Origin: CAYRHN01 sp964424115
Lineage (GTDB): Bacteria > Chloroflexota > Anaerolineae > Anaerolineales > Anaerolineaceae
Length of the DNA stretch: 64,000 nt
Assembly: GCA_964424115.1 (NCBI GenBank)
Contig: CAYRHN010000003.1
Span: forward strand, 231,403-295,402
Direction: 5' to 3'
Shown here: positions 49,880-57,772 of the stretch, one piece after another
Position numbering within the stretch: the first letter of the stretch is position 1
How the letters are laid out: every line of letters begins with the position of its first letter
The notes under the pieces: generated by a model
Databases searched by the model: none
Seen by the model: only the letters and a program-made list of their open reading frames with translations
Told to the model about the DNA's origin: nothing
Translations under genes and position numbers: made by a program

Positions 49880-51342
49880 TATTCACCTCCGGTCACGCGG
49901 ATCGAATCCAGGAAGTGCATGAACCTGGGCTGGTCGGCCGCGAACGTTCTGGCATCGTCCTCCATCGTCACCACCAGGATCTTCCCGTTGTAGTCCAGGT
50001 AATAATCGATCCCTTCCACCACCAGCGGCAGCACCCCTGCCTGGCGCGGGTCCACGTAGGCAAAATGCACCATGTAGCCCGCCCGCGCGTTGTGGTACTC
50101 CACTGCCGTCTGGTCAAAAATGCGGTAGAGTGTCAGTTGTCCGCCGCGCTGGATATTTCGCTGCAGGGCCAGCGTGTCCAGCTTGCCGTCCACCGGCGCG
50201 GGCATCTCGGTCACCAGGTAACGTTGGGCCGGTTTGAGCGGGTCGGTCGCCATGAAGAGCAGCGGCTCGGAGGCCATGCCCTTCTCCAGCTCCCAGCCGG
50301 CCGGGTAGCGCGCCGCCACCCCCGAGCGCTCCACATCGCGCGTGGCCGACTCCAACCCGTTCTTGATCAACCAACCGCCAAAGACTGCCGCGGCGGTCAG
50401 GATCACCACCAGCCAGGCCGAAAGCGCCGCCGTCTTCGTAATCCCGGGGTTTTCCTCTTCCACTGCGCTGCTCTGGCGCGCCTGGTCGCGCTGGATCAGC
50501 CAGGTCAGCCCGGCCACCGTCACCAGCGCCAGGATCGCCGCCAGGATCAGCCCCGCCCACGGGTTGACGAACGCCCCGCTGGTGGAGATGGTGGCGCGGC
50601 TCAGGCTGCCCCACAGGTAGAAGAACAGCCCGTTCAGCACGGCCGAGATCAGCACCCCCAGCGGCATCCACGCGATGCGCGCCCAGGGGTGCCAGGCCGG
50701 GCGCCGGTCCAGCTTCTCGCAGGCCAGGAAGTAACCGGTGATCCCGGCAAAACTGGCTTGCGCCAGCGAGGTCAGCGTCAGGCGGATGGCCGCCATGCCC
50801 AGATCGGCCCCGCCAGTATTGTAGATGAAAAAGGCGTTCAGCACCACCGCAAAGCCCAGCCCGGCGGCGATCGCGTAGATCACCCCGTCTGTGCGCTCGT
50901 TGAACTCATCGGTCTCGTACACGCTGAAGCGCACCGCGGCGTACTTGACGAACTCCTGCACGAAGCCGATCACCAAAATGCTCGCCCCCAGCGCAACCCA
51001 CGGGCTGCTGTACATCCAGGCGGAGACGTCGAAGCCGCCTTCCACCAGCGGGATCGCCACTGCCGCTGCGCCCAGCCCGCCCAGCACGACCACCTGCAGC
51101 ACCATGCCTTTCGGCTCCGGCTCGCGGCGGTCCTGGCGGTAGAAGAAGAACAACCAGACCCCGGCCGGGATCAGCGCCATCAGCATCCCGGTCAGCACCA
51201 GCCCGGTGGTGGAAAAGACCGGGTGCAGCCAGCCGGCCACGGCGAAGGCCAGCCCGATGAACACGGCCAGCACCCCGAATGAGGCCAGGTTGGAGAACAA
51301 CAGATTCCAAACACGGCGGTTGATCGAGTTCGCGTCCTGCAT
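49879..51342 (-). CDS. PrsW-like membrane protein with altered catalytic motifs
   Basis: 487 residues, about eight to nine membrane helices plus a C-terminal soluble domain. PrsW-type motifs are recognisable as QEFVKY (129-134), NERTDGVIYAIAAGLGF (148-164) and AQASFAGITGYF (194-205). In active PrsW proteases the first is EExxK and the third has His where Gln195 stands here, so proteolysis is doubtful. AAGGAGG precedes ATG 51342. Coupled to the secreted serine protease gene, it could regulate or export it. Function inferred from context only. Confidence 0.8.
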   Translation of the reverse strand: MQDANSINRRVWNLLFSNLASFGVLAVFIGLAFAVAGWLHPVFSTTGLVLTGMLMALIPAGVWLFFFYRQDRREPEPKGMVLQVVVLGGLGAAAVAIPLVEGGFDVSAWMYSSPWVALGASILVIGFVQEFVKYAAVRFSVYETDEFNERTDGVIYAIAAGLGFAVVLNAFFIYNTGGADLGMAAIRLTLTSLAQASFAGITGYFLACEKLDRRPAWHPWARIAWMPLGVLISAVLNGLFFYLWGSLSRATISTSGAFVNPWAGLILAAILALVTVAGLTWLIQRDQARQSSAVEEENPGITKTAALSAWLVVILTAAAVFGGWLIKNGLESATRDVERSGVAARYPAGWELEKGMASEPLLFMATDPLKPAQRYLVTEMPAPVDGKLDTLALQRNIQRGGQLTLYRIFDQTAVEYHNARAGYMVHFAYVDPRQAGVLPLVVEGIDYYLDYNGKILVVTMEDDARTFAADQPRFMHFLDSIRVTGGE

Positions 51343-51517
51343 AACGCCTCCTTTTATGGAAGTGAAAGGGTTATGCTAATTATATTGCAATATTTCATCT
51401 GGCCATGGGTTTAGACCCCCGGCTGTTAATTCTCGTGCCGCCCAGGGCAAAGCAGCCGGAACATGGATGATCCTTTCCAGGCGCGCTTCTCCCCGGCTGC
51501 TTCTCCCCTACAATAGA

Positions 51518-51667
51518 TTTTTCGTCCTTTTCGTTTATTTCGCCTGTTTCGTGATTCTCTTTACCTCCCCTTCGTGCGCCTTCGGTTCCAGGTGCGGTCC
51601 TCCCGGTTGCTTCGCCTTCCAGATTTTTCTCCGTGCCTCCGCGGCTCTGCATGAGATTCCGTTCCCA
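51518..51667. repeat. Dispersed repeat family C, copy 1
   Basis: Two blocks: a TTTTCGTTTATTTCGCCTG block (51518-51553) and a CTCCGTGCCTCCGCGGCTC block ending GTTCCCA (51624-51667). Both recur, in the opposite order, at 52406-52490. The remaining bases from 51343 to 51802 show no gene. Confidence 0.7.
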
Positions 51668-51802
51668 GGCTGAAGCGCTTCGCGTCCCAAAGGGGTATTG
51701 TGGCAAAGCTGCTTCTGCCCTGCAAAGGGAGGCAACGTGCACAGATCTCGTTTTATGTTACCATTGGGGTATGACCTATCCCTTCTGGCTGGCGGTGGAA
51801 GC

Positions 51803-52369
51803 ATGCCTGAACCTGTAACCACTTCTCCTCTGCTCACCGATCGCCTGCGCTTGCGCGCCTTCCGCGTGGAGGATGCCGCCGACCTGTACGCCTATCTTTC
51901 CGACCCGCGCGTATACCGGTTTGAGCCTGGCGCGCCACTGGACCAGGAGGGGGCGCAGCGCACCGCGCAGGAATTTGCCGCCGACCCCAATTTTTGGGCG
52001 GTGGAACTGCTGATTGAAAGCAGGGTCATCGGGCAGATCTATTTTGCCCAACAAGAGCCTTCCCGCCTGCTCACCTGGGAGTTGGGCTATATCCTCAGCC
52101 CGGCCTACCAGCGCCAGGGCTATGCCAGCGAGGCCGCTGCCGCGCTGGTGGATTACGGTTTCCGCTGCCTGGGCGTTTACCGCGTCATCGCCCATTGCAA
52201 CCCGCAGAATCTCGCCTCATGGAAGCTGCTGGAAAAGCTGGGCTTCCGGCGCGAGGCGCACCATCTGCGCGACAACTTCTTCCACCGCGACGCGAATGGC
52301 AGCCCGATCTGGAACGACACTTACGTCTATGCCCTGCTGGCGGAGGACAGGGCTGTATCTCCCAATTAA
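51803..52369 (+). CDS. GNAT-family N-acetyltransferase (RimJ/RimL-like)
   Basis: 188 residues. TDRLRLRAFRVEDAADLYAY is the RimJ/RimL-type start; the acetyl-CoA loop is QRQGYASEAAAALVDYGF and the C-terminal motif is NLASWKLLEKLGFRREAH. Cytoplasmic; acetylates an amine on a protein or small molecule, not identifiable here. ATG 51803 with GGTGGAAGC before it is preferred; an in-frame ATG at 51755 would add residues outside the family pattern. Family C repeats flank the gene on both sides. Confidence 0.9.
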   Translation: MPEPVTTSPLLTDRLRLRAFRVEDAADLYAYLSDPRVYRFEPGAPLDQEGAQRTAQEFAADPNFWAVELLIESRVIGQIYFAQQEPSRLLTWELGYILSPAYQRQGYASEAAAALVDYGFRCLGVYRVIAHCNPQNLASWKLLEKLGFRREAHHLRDNFFHRDANGSPIWNDTYVYALLAEDRAVSPN

Positions 52370-52405
52370 AACGCCGCGCCGGGGGGTAAGGATGCACGGT
52401 ATTAG

Positions 52406-52490
52406 ATTTTTTCTCCGCGCCTCCGTGGCTCTGCGTGAGATCCCGTTCCCAATTCTTTCGCGTTTTTCGTTTATTTCGCCTGTTTTGTGG
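52406..52490. repeat. Dispersed repeat family C, copy 2
   Basis: CTCCGCGCCTCCGTGGCTC block (52406-52451) followed by the TTTTTCGTTTATTTCGCCTG block (52452-52490). Confidence 0.7.
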
Positions 52491-52514
52491 GCTTCTTTTT
52501 TATTCCCTGGCAGT

Positions 52515-53594
52515 TCAATGTTTTTCCCTGGTGATCTTGAACAAGATCCTCAGGTGCTTCTCCGCCAGTTGCACCGGCATCACCGGCTCGGCCTTGCCCT
52601 GCAGGCAGTCCAGGAAATGCCCCACCAGCGCGCGGTTGTCGTTGTGGCCGGGCACGAAATTCGGGTCGGCCGGCGGGTGGGTGGAGAAATCCGCCTCCAG
52701 CACCTCGTCGCGCGCCGCCTCGTCGCGCTGCGGCCCGGCGTGGCTGAAGATCACCTGCGGCGGATCCCAGGTCGGAAAGCTCAACGTCAGGCAGCCCTGC
52801 GTGCCGTAAATGCGCGTCTGGCTGGGAATGTTGTTATACACCCCCGCCCCACGCTCGTAATAATAGGTCAGCCCGCCCGTGAACTCCATGAAGGCCGCCC
52901 CGTGCTGCTCGATATCGCTGCCCGGCGCCAGGCGCGACATATCCCGCAGGTCCCCGCGCGCGAAGGACAGCATCCGCACCAACTGCGGCGCATCCCCCAG
53001 CACCCCCAGGTGGAAGGACAGGTCGTACTCCCCCCAATCAAAGAACGGCCCCCCGCCGGCGGATTTGCGGTACATCGCCCACTGCCCGCGCGGATTGTAT
53101 TCGATGAACGTGCGCGGGTAGGCGCTGTTGTGGTGGATATGATACACCTGCCCCAGCCGCCCCCCGGCGATCATCTCCCGCACCAGGCGGAACTTGGGCT
53201 GCAGGCGCGTGTGGCGGCAGGAACACTCCAGCACCGTCAGCTCCGGGTGGCGCTCCGCCTCGCGCACGATCCGCCGCGCCTCGGACAGGCTGGTCGCCAT
53301 TGGCTTTTCCAGCAGCACATGCTTGCCCGCCCGCAGCGCCTCCACCGCCATCTGCGCGTGCGTGCCGGGCGGCGTCGTGATCACCACTGCGTCCAGCTCT
53401 GGGTCGCGCAGCATCCGGCGCAGATCCGTGCAGCTGTGCGAGATGCCGAATTCCTTGGCGATCTCCCCCGCCGGCGCCGCCGAACGCGACACGATCCAGG
53501 TCACCTCCGCCCGCCCGTCCAGTTGGAAGCAGCTCGCGTGCACGCGGCTGTACATTCCCGCCCCGATGATGCCGATGTTGTAGGTGTCTTTCAT
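52515..53594 (-). CDS. Gfo/Idh/MocA-family oxidoreductase
   Basis: 359 residues. N-terminal Rossmann fold with GIIGAGMYSRVHA (about 8-20) binds NAD(P); VLLEKPMATS carries the catalytic EKP. The C-terminal alpha/beta domain includes SAYPRTFIEYNPRGQW and DWGEYDLSFH. Such enzymes oxidise or reduce sugar-like polyols. GGAGG precedes ATG 53594. Lying downstream of an MFS gene on the same strand, it may be cotranscribed and process an imported sugar derivative, which is inference. Confidence 0.92.
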   Translation of the reverse strand: MKDTYNIGIIGAGMYSRVHASCFQLDGRAEVTWIVSRSAAPAGEIAKEFGISHSCTDLRRMLRDPELDAVVITTPPGTHAQMAVEALRAGKHVLLEKPMATSLSEARRIVREAERHPELTVLECSCRHTRLQPKFRLVREMIAGGRLGQVYHIHHNSAYPRTFIEYNPRGQWAMYRKSAGGGPFFDWGEYDLSFHLGVLGDAPQLVRMLSFARGDLRDMSRLAPGSDIEQHGAAFMEFTGGLTYYYERGAGVYNNIPSQTRIYGTQGCLTLSFPTWDPPQVIFSHAGPQRDEAARDEVLEADFSTHPPADPNFVPGHNDNRALVGHFLDCLQGKAEPVMPVQLAEKHLRILFKITREKH

Positions 53595-53651
53595 TTTGGC
53601 CTCCGCCTGATGAAGATCGATCCGCGCAAATCCGTGTTCGAAGGCCTTTTT

Positions 53652-54803
53652 TTACCCCCGGCTCTTCGGCACGCGGTAAGCCAGCGCCAGGCTGCCCAGC
53701 ATCCCCAGCCCCGCCGCGATCGCCAGCCAGGGCGTGCTGCCCAGCCCGGGCGATTCGATCAGCAGCCCCTGCAGCCAGGGCACCACCATCCCGCCCAGGC
53801 TGCCAAAGGCCACCACCAGCCCGGTGGCCTTGCCCCCCGCGCGCGGAAAGGCCGCCGTCACCAGCGAAATGCTGGTCGGGAAGACCGGCCCAAAGCCAAA
53901 ACCCAGCAGCAGGATGCCCGCCACGCTCCACGCGAATGTCCCATATCCTAACACCAGCAGCAGGCTGCCCCCCAACACTGTCAGCAGGCTGATCAGAAGC
54001 AGCGTCCTGCCGCTCAGGCGCATCCCCAGCCAGATTGCGGCAATTCCACCAGCCAAAACAGCCAGGTTGAAACCAGTATCCACACGTGCCATTTCTATCG
54101 ATCCGCGCGCGATGTTAATGAAATTGGAAGGGACATACACAAACATCCCGCTGTACAGCAGGTTCACGGCGCAAAAGGCCCACAGGAAAAGCGAGGTGTA
54201 CGGATTGGCAGAGACGGTCTCTCTTTCGTCCACCGCCAGGTGTGCCTGCCCACGCGGCAGGCACAGCGCCGCCGGCAGCAGCAGCAGCAAGATCAGCCCG
54301 CCGCTCAGCATCAGCGAGGGCAGAACCGTATCCAGCCTGTTCAACGAATATGCGGCCAGCCCTGGGAGGACAAACGACCCCGCCCGAATAATTGAATATA
54401 GCAGGTTCATCGCAGGGCCGCGTTTTTCCGCGAACAAGCCGGAGACCAATACAATCAAGGCAACGCTCAGCACGCCGTGTCCCAGCCCGCCCACCGCTGC
54501 AAACAACAGCAGCAGCGGCACAGAGCGCGCCTGCGTCAAGGCCAGCAATGCCACGCCCAGCACCCCCATCGATCCAAGGATCATCGGGCGCGGGCCGATC
54601 CGGTCGATCAGCGAGCCGCCCAGCAATTGGCTGACCAGCGCGCCCAGGGACAGCGCCGTTAATACTTTCGCCATCGCCGTCATCTCTCTGCCAGTCTGCG
54701 CCGCCAAATCCCTTAACGCCAGGATTATATCCACATCAAACAGAGCTACGCTCAAAAGAATAGCGGCTGACAGCACAAAAATTTGATTGCGGCGTACTTT
54801 CAT
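53652..54803 (-). CDS. MFS transporter, paralogue 1
   Basis: 383 residues, twelve membrane helices. The loop 2-3 motif is GGSLIDRIGPRPMILGSMGV, equivalent to the MFS A-motif. The last 90 residues are nearly identical to those of the neighbour at 54876-56042, while helices 7-8 differ strongly (YSGMFVYVPSNFINIARGSI here). TATAAT six bases before ATG 54803 indicates a leaderless mRNA. Substrate unknown; specificity probably differs from its paralogue because the divergent region lines the channel. Confidence 0.9.
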   Translation of the reverse strand: MKVRRNQIFVLSAAILLSVALFDVDIILALRDLAAQTGREMTAMAKVLTALSLGALVSQLLGGSLIDRIGPRPMILGSMGVLGVALLALTQARSVPLLLLFAAVGGLGHGVLSVALIVLVSGLFAEKRGPAMNLLYSIIRAGSFVLPGLAAYSLNRLDTVLPSLMLSGGLILLLLLPAALCLPRGQAHLAVDERETVSANPYTSLFLWAFCAVNLLYSGMFVYVPSNFINIARGSIEMARVDTGFNLAVLAGGIAAIWLGMRLSGRTLLLISLLTVLGGSLLLVLGYGTFAWSVAGILLLGFGFGPVFPTSISLVTAAFPRAGGKATGLVVAFGSLGGMVVPWLQGLLIESPGLGSTPWLAIAAGLGMLGSLALAYRVPKSRG

Positions 54804-54875
54804 ATCTAAATTATATCCCTTATAAATTTTAGTGTTTTAAAACCCAAACCTTTATGCCATTGTATTCGCTGCCCG

Positions 54876-56042
54876 TTACCCCCGGTTCTTCGGCACGCGG
54901 TAAGCCAGCGCCAGGCTGCCCAGCATCCCCAGTCCCGCGGCGATCGCCAGCCAGGGTGTGCTGCCCGGCCCGGGTGATTCGATCAGCAGCCCCTGCAGCC
55001 AGGGCACCACCATTCCGCCCAGGCTGCCAAAGGCCACCACCAGCCCGGTCGCCTTGCCTCCCGCGCGCGGGAAGGCCGCCGTCACCAGCGAAATGCTGGT
55101 CGGGAAGACCGGCCCAAAGCCAAAACCCAGCAGCAGGATGCCCGCCACGCTCCATCCGAACGCGCCGTAGCCCACCCGCAGCAGCAGCCCGCCCGCCAGC
55201 GCCGTCAGCAGGCTGAGCGCCAGCAGCGTCCTGCCGCTCAGGCGTGTCCCCAGCCAGGTCGCCGCGATCCGTCCCACCGTCAGCGCCAGCCAGAAACCGG
55301 AAACGACTGTCGCGCCCACTTCCGGCAGTGTCTGGGTGGTGCGCTGCAAGTAAATTGAAGACCAGCCGCCCATCCCGTTCTCGATCCCCACATAGAGCAG
55401 GATCAATGCGCCGAGGACCCACAGGCGCGGCGAAGTATACGGATTGGCAGAGCCGTTCTCCCCATCCTCCTCAGGCAGGTGCTCCTGGCCGCGCGGCAGC
55501 CACGCAAACGCCGGAGCCAGCAGCAGCAAGATCACCGCCCCGCCCAACCCCAGCGAGGGCAGGGCCGTGTGTAGCTGATTCAGCGTCAACCCGGCCAACG
55601 CCGGGCTGACGAACGCCCCCACCCCGAAGAACACGTTCAGCAGGTTCAACGCCGAGGCGCGTTTTTCCGCGAACAGGCCGGAGACCAGCACATGCGTGGC
55701 GATATCCAGCATGCCGTGCCCCAACCCGGCCACCGCCGCCAATCCCAACAGCAGCGGCAGCGCGTGCGCCTGCGTCAGGGCCAGCACCGCCCCGCCCAAC
55801 ACCCCCATCGAGCCCAGGATCATCGGGCGCGGGCCGATCCGGTCGATCAGCGAGCCGCCCAGCACTTGCGATGCCAGCGCGCCCAGGAACAACGCCGTGA
55901 ACACCCCCCCTACTGCCGCCAGGCTGCTGCCGGTCTGCGCCGACAGCTCGTCCAACGCCGGGCCGATCGCCGCGGTGAATAACCCCAGCGCCAAAAAACT
56001 GGCGCTGGAAAGCGTCAAAACATAGTTGCGATGATTCTTCAT
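54876..56042 (-). CDS. MFS transporter, paralogue 2
   Basis: 388 residues, twelve helices, motif GGSLIDRIGPRPMILGSMGV. The central segment YVGIENGMGGWSSIYLQRTT resembles FucP/sugar-permease-like MFS proteins. ATG 56042 is chosen because TATAAT lies six bases upstream and the signal-like N-terminus MKNHRNYVLTLSSASFLALG follows; the longer frame from 56105 runs through a repeat. The neighbouring paralogue shares its 3' end almost base for base. Confidence 0.9.
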   Translation of the reverse strand: MKNHRNYVLTLSSASFLALGLFTAAIGPALDELSAQTGSSLAAVGGVFTALFLGALASQVLGGSLIDRIGPRPMILGSMGVLGGAVLALTQAHALPLLLGLAAVAGLGHGMLDIATHVLVSGLFAEKRASALNLLNVFFGVGAFVSPALAGLTLNQLHTALPSLGLGGAVILLLLAPAFAWLPRGQEHLPEEDGENGSANPYTSPRLWVLGALILLYVGIENGMGGWSSIYLQRTTQTLPEVGATVVSGFWLALTVGRIAATWLGTRLSGRTLLALSLLTALAGGLLLRVGYGAFGWSVAGILLLGFGFGPVFPTSISLVTAAFPRAGGKATGLVVAFGSLGGMVVPWLQGLLIESPGPGSTPWLAIAAGLGMLGSLALAYRVPKNRG

Positions 56043-56060
56043 GCTCGAATTATACCCCCC

Positions 56061-56230
56061 GCCACAAAGAAAAACCGCCAGGACGCCAAGGCGCGAAGGT
56101 CTCAATTATTTTTCTGGTCACCTGACAGTTCTAAGCTCATAAGCCATACGTCATTGCGAGTACCCGAAGGGTACGAAGCAATCTCCAACCAGGCACAAGG
56201 GTTAGAATTTCAGGGAGATTGCTCCCCTGC
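56061..56230. repeat. Repeat cluster: family A half-copy and family D copy 2
   Basis: A GCCACAAAGAAAAACC...GGCGCGAAGG stretch (56061-56100) resembles half of family A. Family D copy 2 spans 56149-56186: GTCATTGCGA, palindrome TACCCGAAGGGTA, ACGAAGCAATC; a reversed GGGAGATTGCT follows at 56213. No gene between 56043 and 56352. Confidence 0.6.
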
Positions 56231-56352
56231 ATGCAAGGGTCGCCCGCGCAGTAGACGTTATATAACTTCTCAGCTCGCTCCCTTGGGGCTGGCCTTAGCG
56301 GTTAAAGCATCTTTGCGCTATAATGCGTATAATTTCCTATAGGAGACTTGCC

Positions 56353-57669
56353 ATGCTCAAACGATCCATCTGGTTCCGCCTGTTCAGCCTGCTCGCCTTG
56401 TTCGCCCTCCTCCCTGCCCTTCCGGCGGCTGCCGCGGACATCAAAGATGTGGAACCCATGGTCTACAACGTCAACGACTACCGCGACCTTCCCGATCTGG
56501 TCAATAACGACGTCTGTTCGGCCATCACCCCCACCGATGGGCCGTGCACCCTGCGCGCCGCCCTGGACGAAGCCAACACCTGCGATTACTCCCGCTGCGG
56601 CGACTATGCCACCATCGAACTGCCCCAGGGCATCTACACCCTCACCCGCGCCGGCAGCGGCGAGGAAGACAATTCCACCGGCGACCTGGACATCACCAAC
56701 ACCCAGATCCAAATCGTCATCGAAGGCGCCGGCCCCGGGCGCACCATCATCGACGCCAACGGGCTTGACCGCGCCATCCAGACCTTCTACTCCGGCACCA
56801 CCGTCACCCTGCGCGAATTGACCATCCGCGACGGCTTCCTGGATCAGACCGACGCCTATCCCAATCAGACCGGCGCCGGGATCAGCCACGGCAACGGGAC
56901 GATGTGGCTGGATGACGTAGTCGTCGAAAACAATACCATTGCGTGCCACACCGCCAACTGTTCTTCTGGCATTGGCGGGGGCATTTTCGCCTACGGCGAG
57001 CTGCACATCGGCACTTCCGAGATACGCAACAACTACGCCAACCGCGGCGGCGGGATCTTCTACAACGGCGGCACCGAGCTGATCATCTACCACTCCACCT
57101 TCAGCGGCAACCAGGCCGTGGGCGGCGGCGGGGTATTGCTCCAGGGCGGCTCTGCTTACGCGGTCAACAGCACCTTCAGCGGCAACCAGGCCAGTTCGCT
57201 TGGCGGGGTTGCCAATTACAGCGGCGGCACGCTGAAATTGCTCAACGTCACCATCGCCAATAATGGGAGCATGCAGTTGTTCAACGCTGGCGGCTCCACG
57301 CTGTGGATCAAGAACTCGATCGTCACCGGCTCGACCTACAACTGCCAGAACTCCGGCACCTGGACCTCTTACGGCTACAACCTCTCCAGCGATTCCAACT
57401 GCTTCTTCACCGCCACCGGCGACCAGACCAACGCCGATCCCAAGCTGACCGATCTGACCTACTGGGGCACCAACACCGCCGTCCACGGCCTCAAGCCCGG
57501 CTCCCCCGCCCACGACGCCAAGGCCACCGGCATCTGCACCGATTTCACCGGCACCGGCGCCATGACCATCGACCAGCGCGGCCAGAACCGTGACAACAAA
57601 TGCGACATCGGCGCCTTCGAAGGCGTGGCCACCCACTTCTACCAGTATCTGCCCGAAATTCTTCGATAA
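56353..57669 (+). CDS. Secreted parallel beta-helix protein, choice-of-anchor Q type
   Basis: 438 residues. Signal peptide (MLKRSIWFRLFSLLALFALL, cleavage near AAAA), a CTLRAALDEANTC segment typical of CSLREA-containing proteins, a right-handed beta-helix (STFSGNQAVGGGGVLLQGGS and similar turns), and a C-terminal segment IDQRGQNRDNKCDIGAFEGV characteristic of choice-of-anchor Q proteins. It ends FYQYLPEILR. TAGGAGAC precedes ATG 56353 and two overlapping TATAAT boxes lie at 56319-56333. Probably surface-associated, perhaps carbohydrate-binding; no catalytic residues recognised. Confidence 0.87.
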   Translation: MLKRSIWFRLFSLLALFALLPALPAAAADIKDVEPMVYNVNDYRDLPDLVNNDVCSAITPTDGPCTLRAALDEANTCDYSRCGDYATIELPQGIYTLTRAGSGEEDNSTGDLDITNTQIQIVIEGAGPGRTIIDANGLDRAIQTFYSGTTVTLRELTIRDGFLDQTDAYPNQTGAGISHGNGTMWLDDVVVENNTIACHTANCSSGIGGGIFAYGELHIGTSEIRNNYANRGGGIFYNGGTELIIYHSTFSGNQAVGGGGVLLQGGSAYAVNSTFSGNQASSLGGVANYSGGTLKLLNVTIANNGSMQLFNAGGSTLWIKNSIVTGSTYNCQNSGTWTSYGYNLSSDSNCFFTATGDQTNADPKLTDLTYWGTNTAVHGLKPGSPAHDAKATGICTDFTGTGAMTIDQRGQNRDNKCDIGAFEGVATHFYQYLPEILR

Positions 57670-57772
57670 AAAACACAAAGACCCGAAGCAACAAAGCGGC
57701 ACGGGTGAGGTTTTAGGGTTTTTCCTTGGATCCCTTTGTGTTCCTTTGTTCCTTAGTGCCTTCGTGGTGAGG
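57669..57772. repeat. Intergenic inverted repeat family A, copy 4
   Basis: Left arm AAACACAAAGACCCGAAGC (57669-57705), right arm CCCTTTGTGTTCCTTTG...CGTGGTGAGG (57732-57772). The right arm is read as the last codons of the transglutaminase gene. Confidence 0.75.

Noticed and set aside
56302..57702. 466-codon Gly/Val-rich frame on the - strand
   Set aside because: Antisense to the beta-helix protein, whose signal peptide and C-terminal family motif are clear.
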